The notes below the pieces were generated by a model. That model was not told the DNA's origin and did not search any database. It saw only the letters and a list, made by a program, of their open reading frames with translations. Below are positions 36,472-44,405 of a stretch of DNA of 64,000 nucleotides, in pieces. The translations under genes were made by a program, and so were the position numbers. Position 1 is the stretch's first letter. The number at the start of each line of letters is the position of its first letter. Origin of the DNA: Alicyclobacillus sp. SO9 (GTDB lineage: Bacteria; Bacillota; Bacilli; Alicyclobacillales; Alicyclobacillaceae); contig NZ_CP066339.1 of assembly GCF_016406125.1 (NCBI RefSeq), positions 248,001-312,000 of the forward strand. The letters are read 5' to 3'.

Positions 36472-37112
36472 AACTCCTTGAGCCTCTCCCGATAGAACCT
36501 CCATCGAGAAAGGTCACTTTCTTGGTCTGACGTTGGAGCTTCAAAATTGAACGCCTCTTCAAAGTCTTTTCCACCATATTTTTGCTTAAGACTTTTAATC
36601 TCCTCTATTAACATTGCCTTTTCGTCATCGTCTGCGAACGATTCATTCTCTTGGTGCCTGTATCGATTAATAATATGTCCAAGAGGTTCAACCCGCCCAT
36701 CTCGATGTCTAAAAGGTGTGATGTGAGGTATCCGTGCATGTTTATTACGGGCTCGATGATAGCCGACGAATCTGCCTTCGTCAATCCAGTTATTAATGGC
36801 AGTTACGGAAACTCCGAATACACTAGCTAGGTATGTTGTTTTAAACGTACCGCCCGCCGACTCTTCTATATCGGGTTCATCATTTAGGTCCACATAGTCG
36901 ATTAGCTTCTCGGCTGCAACAGCTACCTCAGATTGTGCATCGCTTGCATGAGTAATAATGGCATAATCACGCAGTAACTCGACTAAGTTCTTCAACGAGC
37001 GAACATCAAGTGTAAGAGTTTCATGGTCCTCTTTTTGAGCAATAGTTCTAATTAATTCCCTTGCTTCCGCACGGACCTTTACGGTGGTCATTAGCTTTGA
37101 ACCTCCAACCAT
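36468..37112 (-). CDS. Helix-turn-helix DNA-binding protein (excisionase/MerR-like motif)
   Basis: A 214-residue cytoplasmic protein. The N-terminal 60 residues are helical. The centre has a winged-helix motif TFKTTYLASVFGVSVTAINNWIDEGRFVGYHRARNKHARIP of the HTH_17/excisionase type, in which the basic wing follows the recognition helix. A charged helical tail follows. It ends in the ATGA overlap with a decayed partner, so this was a two-gene operon like many toxin-antitoxin or phage-regulator pairs. The ATG at 37112 has AGGAGGTGA 8 nt upstream; ATG at 37091 also has a GGAGG site. I am sure it is a real gene, less sure of its role. Confidence 0.65.
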   Translation of the reverse strand: MVGGSKLMTTVKVRAEARELIRTIAQKEDHETLTLDVRSLKNLVELLRDYAIITHASDAQSEVAVAAEKLIDYVDLNDEPDIEESAGGTFKTTYLASVFGVSVTAINNWIDEGRFVGYHRARNKHARIPHITPFRHRDGRVEPLGHIINRYRHQENESFADDDEKAMLIEEIKSLKQKYGGKDFEEAFNFEAPTSDQESDLSRWRFYRERLKEL

Positions 37113-37367
37113 GGTCTTATTCACCTCCTATTTTACGAAACTGCAAGTAAAATTGCAACCAAACTGAAAGTTAAACTACAAGTATTTTATGCCTCTATCT
37201 TGTCCTATATGACACTGACGTATACCCTAGTCCAGTCCATAGTTGGCTTCGTCAGGTTGCAACCGTATTAAAGGGCTCATTCCTTTGAAGCGGGGAGCAC
37301 GGCTTGGCAAGTTCGGTTGTCATACAGGTAAGTGGATTGCCTAATGGGGGAGCAGCCAGGATGGGTC
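37113..37367. other. Intergenic region upstream of the HTH operon and R3 copy B
   Basis: The divergent region of the helix-turn-helix gene, AT-rich at its left end. It contains GCAAGTAAAATTGCAACC and TTAAACTACAAGTATTTTATGCC stretches on the plus strand but no coding sequence. R3 copy B begins at 37368. Confidence 0.4.
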
Positions 37368-38016
37368 GGCCGGAATAAGGATCGCAAACGACACTATCCA
37401 GGGTTCCTCTGAAGGATAGTGCTCGCAAAGATCCCTATGGTTCGGGTGCTAAAAAGTTAAGGTCACAAATGATCACTAGTGGTACCGGCACCCACGAGGG
37501 GGCCCGGTGATAGGGCGCAACGGGATCACTAAATCTCGGATGGGTGTTGTGATAGTGATCCCTGCGATCACTATTGTAGGGCGGCACCGGGAATAGGGCG
37601 CGATGGGATCACTAAATTGCGGCGGCGCGGGAGACGGGGGCCTGGTTGGGTCGGCGGGCCTGGGATGAACGGGATGTGGCAGCGGAATAGCGATCCCACA
37701 GGAGCTTATCCGGCGAGATTTGCGGTGATTTAGCAGAATAAGCCTCTCTGAGGAGTCTATTTGTGCGATATCCTCCGGATATCGTGTTATTTGAGGTGAT
37801 AACGGTCCGTGAAGAGCTTATTTGGTATCGATTCAGTAAAAACATCAAATAAGCACTTGGCAGGCTCTTATTTCACGGGCGTAGGCATTCACGTACGTAG
37901 GCGTTGCGTTCATGCGTACAGGTGTTGACGGGTGCGCGGGCACATAGGTGTGCGGGTGCACGGTTCAAATCGGTTCAAATCGGTTCAAATCGGGCGGGTC
38001 AAACCCGGCCGGTCCA
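37368..38016. repeat. Composite hairpin repeat R3, copy B
   Basis: A 649-bp direct copy of R3 copy A from CCGGAATAAGGATCGC to CCGGCCGGTCCA. Substitutions are scattered and a few preserve base pairing; for example a CACTATCC/GGATAGTG stem near 37393-37419 is perfect here but imperfect in copy A. It has three GGTTCAAATC units instead of four and a short duplication near 37879. Between copies A and B lie about 4.7 kb of accessory genes. Confidence 0.88.
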
Positions 38017-38192
38017 TTTTCACGATTTGTAGCATTAATTCTACCATAAATTGTATTGTGCTCGGTTCTGGGCGTCCAGGACGCAGAGTGCGGACTCGTT
38101 CATACGTGTGTTTCACTCCTTCAAATTGATATACAATAAGTGGGGAAATAGCCTATCGCATGTAGGAAGATTTCGGGAGGCAGTCAATATCT

Positions 38193-38696
38193 ATGGACAG
38201 GCTTATGAGATGTCGCTGGGCTGATGACAACCATAAAATCGTTCACGTAACAGAGACGATTTACGGAGTTGGAACTATCACTGCTACAGTTAATTTGCAT
38301 AACAAAGCGGTAACCATCGTTGACAGAGAGTTTGTCCATCCCTCAAACAAGGTGGTTCCTGAAGTTTCTGACCGAAATCGAATCCTTCAGGTTGCACAAT
38401 CCTGGGAAAGACGACAAAACTCATTCTACCCAAAAGATGTAAGGTGGCACGAGGATAGTATGAAGTTTGAAACCTACCGTGAGTCATGGGAGTGGGCTTC
38501 CTCAGTCGTGTCCGGCAAAATTGGGCATACTTACGATGGATATCGGACTGAGGATGAGAAAATTGCTAGCTCGTTAGTCTATGAACTTACTCGACGAAAT
38601 ACTTTTCAGGGACCTACGTTCCACGTGTTTGCCCACAACGAATACGATGAGGCAGAGCAGGAACATTGGTACATGGTTTGGGTAGAACGTATATGA
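38193..38696 (+). CDS. Hypothetical protein
   Basis: A 167-residue, Trp/Tyr-rich polar protein that I do not recognise. It has no membrane segment, signal peptide or cysteine pairs. Its composition and the presence of GGGAGG about 12 nt upstream of the ATG support a real gene. It contains patches of alternating charged and aromatic residues (WHEDSMKFETYRESWEWA and HWYMVWVERI), which suggest a compact beta/alpha domain. It lies next to R3 copy B and before a CPBP protease gene, with no operon link to either. Function is unassigned. Confidence 0.6.
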   Translation: MDRLMRCRWADDNHKIVHVTETIYGVGTITATVNLHNKAVTIVDREFVHPSNKVVPEVSDRNRILQVAQSWERRQNSFYPKDVRWHEDSMKFETYRESWEWASSVVSGKIGHTYDGYRTEDEKIASSLVYELTRRNTFQGPTFHVFAHNEYDEAEQEHWYMVWVERI

Positions 38697-38817
38697 AAAC
38701 GTTTAGGTTGCGGTGTCAGGAGAATGTGGCTTGACTGATACAGTATCTAAGACAAGCGGTCTTGCTCACAAGCGGCTGCAAAAGGCCGTTGCTTAAGAGC
38801 GTATTGAGGGGGTACAT

Positions 38818-39627
38818 ATGCGGAAATTTTGGAATACACCCATTGGACGGATGATGATAGCATACTTAATCAATTCACTGGTTGTTACTACCTTAGCATT
38901 TCTAATGTATCAGTACACTGACAGGATTTTGCTGTTTCACACTAACCTTTGGCTGTTTGGTAACTTACTCCTATTTTTGAGACAAATCCCGCAGTATTTG
39001 GTTTACGCCGTTGAGACCGCAATCGTCTATTTCATGGTCGCCCGACCATTCCATTTGCGTCCTTTATTCGAAAAAGCCGATGGAGCGAGACATGCCACAG
39101 TTGTACTGCTCTGCATCTTGCTTGTCTTTGCTGCCCTATTCCGATTTCAAGCTGTGTTCACGGTGCGCAACGGTATAGAAATGCTGACATTCATGATTGT
39201 AGGTTTGTCTGAGGAATGGGTTTTTCGAGGAGTGATGACACGGGTACTTAAACATCGTGTTGGTATGATATGGGCTGTGCTCATAGCCTCCACCTTGTTT
39301 GCTCTGTCTCACTGGGCAGTGATTGGATTTGCTGACGGGAAAGCGCCGTTGACAGCTTATCACTTTATCGCACTAGGCACTGATTTCTCATTTGGAGTTC
39401 TGTTGAGCATCATTGTCTGGCGCAGCCGCTCAATTCTGTGGGGTGCCTTCGTGCACTGTGTGATTGACTGGAAGCCATCGTTGCGGCACTGGATGTTCGC
39501 TTTACACTCACCGTGGTTCGGGGCGGACTTCATCCAAATGCTTTTGATAGGACTCATCGGAGCTGAGCTTATACGGTTTTATGGCAACCGTAAGACTGCC
39601 AACGTGAATCGTGCAGAAACAGCTTGA
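38818..39627 (+). CDS. CPBP family intramembrane metalloprotease
   Basis: A 269-residue membrane protein of the CAAX/Abi (CPBP) protease family. The conserved motifs are present: EExxxR in SEEWVFRGVM (Glu132, Glu133, Arg137), FALSH (His165) and VHCVIDW (a third motif ending in Asp). Six to seven hydrophobic segments are predicted. GAGGGGG precedes the ATG. Bacterial members act in bacteriocin immunity, peptide processing or stress signalling. No bacteriocin gene is adjacent, so the substrate is unknown. The zinc-ribbon/TPR gene follows after 88 bp with its own extended -10. Confidence 0.88.
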   Translation: MRKFWNTPIGRMMIAYLINSLVVTTLAFLMYQYTDRILLFHTNLWLFGNLLLFLRQIPQYLVYAVETAIVYFMVARPFHLRPLFEKADGARHATVVLLCILLVFAALFRFQAVFTVRNGIEMLTFMIVGLSEEWVFRGVMTRVLKHRVGMIWAVLIASTLFALSHWAVIGFADGKAPLTAYHFIALGTDFSFGVLLSIIVWRSRSILWGAFVHCVIDWKPSLRHWMFALHSPWFGADFIQMLLIGLIGAELIRFYGNRKTANVNRAETA

Positions 39628-39652
39628 AGGATACGAGTCGATGTCCTCTCAT

Positions 39653-39660
39653 GCTACAAT
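39653..39660 (+). promoter_or_regulatory. Extended -10 element upstream of the zinc-ribbon/TPR gene
   Basis: GCTACAAT preceded by T forms TGCTACAAT, identical to the extended -10 near 18147. A good -35 is not visible. The following gene begins 55 bp downstream. Confidence 0.35.
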
Positions 39661-39715
39661 GTCGACAAGAGACATGGACACATATTCACATGACAGAAAG
39701 GGTTAGAAGCCGCCA

Positions 39716-41089
39716 ATGACGAGCCGCGATGTAACCAAAACGATCAACTCAAAAGCGTCGCAACCGGATCAGCCTCAAACTATACAGATAAACCCACGGC
39801 TGGCAGCGGCACTTGGCGCAGTATCTGAATTTCCGCCGGGGTCAGTCCCTGAAACAGGACATGAAACAGGATATCAAACAAACCTTGGCATAGCTCTGGA
39901 AACTGACAGGCATGGCGCCAGCACTGGCCGCGCTGTCGGCAAGGGTGATGGGAGTGGTGGGAGCGGTGATAGCGGCAGTACTGACTCCGGCGGTATGGGC
40001 CGCATGAACGACGTGATCGACGGGGGATACGTGCCTGTTGCTAAACTCCCTAGTGTCTATGCAGAGGTCATCCAGCGTAGACAGCATCAGATTCAGCGAG
40101 AATACCCGGAGAACAAACATCGGGTGGAATGCCGCAGGTGTGGTCATCGCGATTGGTACGACATTGGTTTCATTATGATTGATCCGCAAACAGCCAGTCA
40201 GAAGAAGGAAATAGAATTCGATGATGTTCATCAATCAGACGAGCTTCAAGGGGAATCTACGCGAAGTGAGTTTGAGAGGAATCTGTATGATGGTATTCAA
40301 TTCACGGGGTATTTTCGCTGCACACACTGCAACTCCGGAAACGATTGGGCAGTGGGTAAAGATTTCATTCTATACCTGACTACCGCTGTGATGAAAGAAT
40401 ATGCGGCAATTCAAGCGGGACAAGCAAGTGAGACATTGATGGCCCGGCTTGGAACCTTTCACTCCTCTGATGGTTACAAACCAAAGTCAGCGATGGACTC
40501 AGAAGATCACTTATTGGATGTGATTGAACAAAAGCCTGGCGATGCCTATCTATGGAATCGCTTGGGAAACATATATAAACGCGGAGGTACACCTGTGCTT
40601 GCGGCTGTCGCTTTCGAACAATCTCTTCGCTATGACAGTGGACAGGTAGAGTCCCATTTATCACTGGCCAACATCCTCTATCAGATAGGCGAGTTTGAAG
40701 CCTGCATCCGACATTCCCATTTGGCACTGGTTCACGCTAGGTTCTACAAGAGTCTGGATCCAGCGGAACTCCATGGTGCAACCTGTGTCATACTGCGGAA
40801 TCTTCTTGATATATCAATGATGATGGGCAATCTGAATTTGTTTGTCCCCCCTCACCATCTCATCGATGAGGCCTATTCCCAGCATGGGCAGCCCGCGCTG
40901 GCGCCAGGGTCAGATGTAAAACAGGTCCCAGATGTGCGTGAATTTGACTTGCAATTGGACAACCCTGGCAGCTTTTCCGAGCTTGCAGACTTGTACATGG
41001 GTTCGAAACGTAAATCGAGATTGTCGGCAGCGTCCAAGCATCATAAACACAAGAACAAGAACAAAAAGAAGAGGAAACAAAAGCGATGA
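39716..41089 (+). CDS. Zinc-ribbon and TPR protein, partner of the SWIM protein
   Basis: A 457-residue cytoplasmic protein. A Ser/Gly-rich, unstructured N-terminus (residues about 1-100) is followed by a two-knuckle zinc ribbon (Cys139-Cys142 and Cys202-Cys205). The central C-terminal part has TPR-like helices (GDAYLWNRLGNIYKRGGTP, SHLSLANILYQIGEFEACI) implying protein binding. A lysine-rich tail (KHHKHKNKNKKKRKQKR) ends it. It overlaps the SWIM gene by 4 bp (ATGA), so the two are translationally coupled. I do not recognise an enzyme domain. A role as an adaptor on nucleic acid is inferred from the zinc ribbon plus basic tail. Confidence 0.65.
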   Translation: MTSRDVTKTINSKASQPDQPQTIQINPRLAAALGAVSEFPPGSVPETGHETGYQTNLGIALETDRHGASTGRAVGKGDGSGGSGDSGSTDSGGMGRMNDVIDGGYVPVAKLPSVYAEVIQRRQHQIQREYPENKHRVECRRCGHRDWYDIGFIMIDPQTASQKKEIEFDDVHQSDELQGESTRSEFERNLYDGIQFTGYFRCTHCNSGNDWAVGKDFILYLTTAVMKEYAAIQAGQASETLMARLGTFHSSDGYKPKSAMDSEDHLLDVIEQKPGDAYLWNRLGNIYKRGGTPVLAAVAFEQSLRYDSGQVESHLSLANILYQIGEFEACIRHSHLALVHARFYKSLDPAELHGATCVILRNLLDISMMMGNLNLFVPPHHLIDEAYSQHGQPALAPGSDVKQVPDVREFDLQLDNPGSFSELADLYMGSKRKSRLSAASKHHKHKNKNKKKRKQKR

Positions 41090-43050
41090 ACAAAAATACC
41101 CCATCCCGTCAGCTTGAAGTCCTTCTCCATGGTCTAGGGCGATGGGTTGAACCACATATTATCCAGCGCGGTCGCGACTACTACGAACTTGGCAACGTGG
41201 AGCGGCTTGAGGTGCGCTCAGACTTCATTGAAGCTGTGGTTCGAGGCAGCACCGATCACTACCAGACGTCGATTCATATTGCGAACTTTCCATCCAGTGA
41301 GTGTAATTGCCCCTACGAGGACTACTGCAAGCATATGGTTGCTGTTGTCTATGCGGCGGCTGCACAAGAAAATGCTGCCCAAATAGAGGGAGACAATCCT
41401 GTACAAGCCTCAGAAGGCAGGGTTATGGCTCTGTTGTCAACGCTTCCTCACGACAGCCTGATGGAAGTCATTGATTTGGCCTTGCAGGATAATCCTGAGT
41501 TTGCCCAGCACATCTCCCTGTGGTTTGGTCGCTGGCAGACTCGGCAGGGCATCAAGCGTGTGCTGGTCGGGATGGATACGCTGCAAGCCATCAGCTATTT
41601 TGACAAGCGTGTGCCTGCTGTTGTGAGGGACGCGGAGCAGACGTTCAAGTCGTCGATGTGGGATGAGGATGAACCGCTAGATCAATATGATGATTGGGCC
41701 GATCCGGTTTATTCATCCCCCGTTTGGCATTGCAAAGGGGGGATTGCCCATATCCGCAACTGGTGTGACACATTGTTGGCAGCCCTGACACCTGAGACCG
41801 CCGTTGCAGTCGTAATCGGTGTTGCTCTGACTCTGTCTCGGGTGGCATCCTGGCCCCGGTTCTACCCTGAGGCTGTGCAGCAAGAACTGCTCGAAGCACC
41901 GCGATCATGTTCCCGAGCCCTCGACCAAGCACTGCGGACACTGCGAGATGCAATGGTCCAAGACCAGCAGGTCCGCTCTTACTACAATATGTTTACGGAT
42001 TGGATAGCAGATAGTTGTAAGGACATGGTGTATTTAGTTGACTGGACTGAAGTGCTGTCTTCCTGCCTCTTTGATGCCTCACACCTGATGCAGTTTTACC
42101 ACAGGTTGGTGGGCCGCCATCCAGCGTTTCTTCTCAGCGCAGAGCTGACTGAGAATATGGAGAATATGGAGAAGGGGGAGGGTGGATTGGGCACAGAGCA
42201 GCTTGGCACAGATGACATGGAGACAAGCAGTCCTATCTCCCATAACTCCCGCAAGAAATACACTGGTTATGGACTCTACCTTGCAGATTGGTGGTGTCGT
42301 CTCTGTTTACAGCACGGGCTTTCGGCAGAAGCCGAAAAAGCTGTACAGGCCACTTCCACAGAAACGGGTCCGGCCGTCGATGTGGTGACTCTACAAAACC
42401 TTGGCAAATACTTTGCACGTCATGATGATGCTCACAAAGCAGCCTATTATACAGGACTAGCCATTCGGGTCAATCCCAAAGCGACAGTGCAGGATTATGA
42501 GTGGGCCGCAGACATGTACAAAACCCTTGAGATGATTCCAGAGTCGATTCAAGCCAGAAAACAGGCCTTCCTTACTTGGCCCACGTGGCAGCGCTTTGAA
42601 CAGTGGCAGCGTGAGGAACCGTCCGTCGAAGAACGCCAAGCGACTGTAAAAGAGTGGGTGACGAACGCCCTTGCCAGCAAAACTCCATTAGGACTTCGCT
42701 GTCGTATGCTGTGGACCGTTGGACTGGTTGAAGAGGCTTGGGACCTGCTGAACAAGAAAACAATTGCACCGTACTTGGCAGACGCAGACCTGGTGCAGTT
42801 CTTAAGGGAGTCTGAGGGGCACAATCTGGCACAATCGGTGAACATCTATTTAAAGTTGGCTGTGAGTTGCATTGACGAACGCCGCCGATCCGCTTACCGC
42901 GAAGCCACAACCTGGCTTCTCGCCATCCGCGACGCATGGATGAGGGTCAATCAGTTGGATGCCTGGCAGCACCTGATTGCAGAATTGAAACTGGAGTACC
43001 GGCGTTTGCCCGCATTGCAGAGCGAGTTAAACCAGGCGGGACTCGTGTAA
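41086..43050 (+). CDS. SWIM zinc finger protein without helicase motor
   Basis: A 654-residue protein. The N-terminal SWIM motif (Cys73, Cys75, Cys81, His83) sits inside a domain very like that opening the SNF2 helicase (EPHIIQRGRDYYELGNVERL). There is no Walker motif. The middle and C-terminal parts are helical, with TPR-like stretches (LQNLGKYFARHDDAHKAAYYTGLAIRVNPKAT). SWIM domains bind DNA or proteins, and SWIM proteins lacking a motor commonly act beside SNF2 helicases. It is coupled to the upstream zinc-ribbon/TPR gene. Its partner may be the SWIM-SNF2 protein encoded 12 kb away. Confidence 0.78.
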   Translation: MNKNTPSRQLEVLLHGLGRWVEPHIIQRGRDYYELGNVERLEVRSDFIEAVVRGSTDHYQTSIHIANFPSSECNCPYEDYCKHMVAVVYAAAAQENAAQIEGDNPVQASEGRVMALLSTLPHDSLMEVIDLALQDNPEFAQHISLWFGRWQTRQGIKRVLVGMDTLQAISYFDKRVPAVVRDAEQTFKSSMWDEDEPLDQYDDWADPVYSSPVWHCKGGIAHIRNWCDTLLAALTPETAVAVVIGVALTLSRVASWPRFYPEAVQQELLEAPRSCSRALDQALRTLRDAMVQDQQVRSYYNMFTDWIADSCKDMVYLVDWTEVLSSCLFDASHLMQFYHRLVGRHPAFLLSAELTENMENMEKGEGGLGTEQLGTDDMETSSPISHNSRKKYTGYGLYLADWWCRLCLQHGLSAEAEKAVQATSTETGPAVDVVTLQNLGKYFARHDDAHKAAYYTGLAIRVNPKATVQDYEWAADMYKTLEMIPESIQARKQAFLTWPTWQRFEQWQREEPSVEERQATVKEWVTNALASKTPLGLRCRMLWTVGLVEEAWDLLNKKTIAPYLADADLVQFLRESEGHNLAQSVNIYLKLAVSCIDERRRSAYREATTWLLAIRDAWMRVNQLDAWQHLIAELKLEYRRLPALQSELNQAGLV

Positions 43051-43096
43051 TGTGACATGGATAATGCAGAAGCATGTTGGCCCGATTGAAATGGTC

Positions 43097-43714
43097 TTAT
43101 CTGGTTGCTCGAATCTCCGACACTAATTTTAGAAAGGTCTCAAATACATCATTCTGGGGTTTTTTTGATTCTGATTCTAGATATTCGGCGTCGATATCGT
43201 CAAAGTAACTTTCAAGCAAGTATTTAGCCCACTCCATATCAGACGTAGATTTCCAGTAGACTCCAGCACGAAGTCTATCAAGAATCAAGTCTTCTATGCC
43301 AATAACATAAACTATGGCACCATCTACATCTAGTTCTGTAACTCTGTTTTCTGAGCCGAAAAGGCTGTCGTCAGGAATCTCAATCGGAAGTTCAAGTTCA
43401 CTGTGATACCAGTGCGAGTGTCCTGGTGTCTTGGGTTCGAAACCAGTCGCCACCAGAATTTCTCCTGCCAAGTTGAAGCCGGAAAGAACCAAGTCTACAT
43501 CCTTCGTTGTATAGCTTCCGAATGTGTAAATTTCAACAGCTTGCCCTCCAACTAAAATTGGACGAATCCCAAATGCTTCAAAGAGTTGCGTGATGATTGC
43601 GATAGCTTTTAGTGTTCGTTTGAGCCCTTCCGGTTCAGTCACAAGCTGAAGGAGTTTGCGCTTCGCTTCCTCAATAAGCAGCTTATTTGATTCGAATTTT
43701 GAGTTTTTGTCCAA
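43097..43714 (-). CDS. Nucleotidyltransferase-like protein (possible toxin of a TA pair)
   Basis: A 205-residue nucleotidyltransferase-fold protein. ILVGGQAVEIYTFGSYTTKDVDLVL holds the expected GG (56-57) and the DxD metal pair (Asp72, Asp74), the hallmarks of the AbiEii/MNT group. A second acidic position may be the Asp/Glu of ELDVDGAIVYVIG. The TTG start lies inside the 3' end of the small upstream gene (32-bp overlap), after GGTGAAGG. Members of this fold in such pairs modify tRNA or a target protein with nucleotides. Activity and target are not shown. It could equally be a housekeeping-type uncharacterised nucleotidyltransferase. Confidence 0.68.
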   Translation of the reverse strand: MDKNSKFESNKLLIEEAKRKLLQLVTEPEGLKRTLKAIAIITQLFEAFGIRPILVGGQAVEIYTFGSYTTKDVDLVLSGFNLAGEILVATGFEPKTPGHSHWYHSELELPIEIPDDSLFGSENRVTELDVDGAIVYVIGIEDLILDRLRAGVYWKSTSDMEWAKYLLESYFDDIDAEYLESESKKPQNDVFETFLKLVSEIRATR

Positions 43715-43898
43715 CCTTCACCAACTCCCCGGACTCTTTCGCTTTGCGCACCCTGTCTGAGATAATTTTACCTAGCAGGCGGCTCTCCGCAGCCGATCTT
43801 GGTTTTCTACGCACAGATAATTCCCGATTGAACCGCTCTGCCAGCACCAACTGGGAGGCAGCGCGAGCTTTTAATTGTTCATAGGTCATCTTGCGCAC
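43683..43898 (-). CDS. Small helical protein, candidate antitoxin
   Basis: A 71-residue, basic, strongly helical protein (SQLVLAERFNRELSVRRKPRSAAESRLLGKIISDRVRKAKES). GTG at 43898 follows GAAGG at good spacing. It overlaps the nucleotidyltransferase gene, so the two are translationally coupled, and precedes it, the order usual for antitoxin then toxin. I do not recognise a DNA-binding fold. The antitoxin label depends entirely on the gene arrangement. Confidence 0.5.
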   Translation of the reverse strand: MRKMTYEQLKARAASQLVLAERFNRELSVRRKPRSAAESRLLGKIISDRVRKAKESGELVKVGQKLKIRIK

Positions 43899-43947
43899 TG
43901 TAGAACCTTCTTCCGAGTTGAAGTTCCATTTATCATACCACGTTTAC

Positions 43948-44364
43948 ATGCTCAAATCCTGTCGCATGGTGGCAGCCGATGCTTTAATACTGCAGTTTCC
44001 CCTTTGGTGGTTCGGCATGCCCGCCATACTTAAAGGTTGGATCGATCGCGTTTTCGCCTATGGGCTGGCATACGGGTACAGAGGAGAAGGCAATCGCTAC
44101 AGGTACGGGGATGGAGGATTAAGTGGGAAGAGGGCAATTCTGTCAGTGACCGTTGGTGATCGCATCACTGCAGACAGGATAGCGGCTGCTAAGGAGGCTT
44201 GGCGGATACGTCTCAAGGGACTTTTTGAGGAAGAACCCATCCCATTTCGACCTCAAAATGGTGGCGATTATCCCGACGGTCATGTACTTGCCAGCCATAT
44301 TGCTATGGGAGAGACTGGCTTGACCGCTCATGTGGCCAAAACACGCAATGCAGCCGGGGATTGA
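43948..44364 (+). pseudogene. Truncated NAD(P)H quinone reductase (flavodoxin fold)
   Basis: The C-terminal two thirds of a MdaB/YwrO-type NAD(P)H dehydrogenase (quinone): LQFPLWWFGMPAILKGWIDRVFAYG, a signature of the family, then GYRGEGNRYRYGDGGLSGKRAILSVTVGD. The N-terminal FMN phosphate-binding loop and about 70 residues are missing; the homology stops near 43950, where the divergent toxin-antitoxin-like pair begins. No ribosome site is near the ATGs at 43948 or 43966, so it is probably not expressed. It appears to have been cut by the arrival of the neighbouring pair. Confidence 0.7.
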
Positions 44365-44405
44365 GCCTCCACAAAAAGCAGCTAAACTGCATATTTAAGC
44401 CCCCT

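Noticed and set aside
32031-38016. R3 copies as insertion sequences or transposon ends
   Set aside because: No transposase gene is inside or between them, copies are direct rather than inverted, and no target duplications could be identified.
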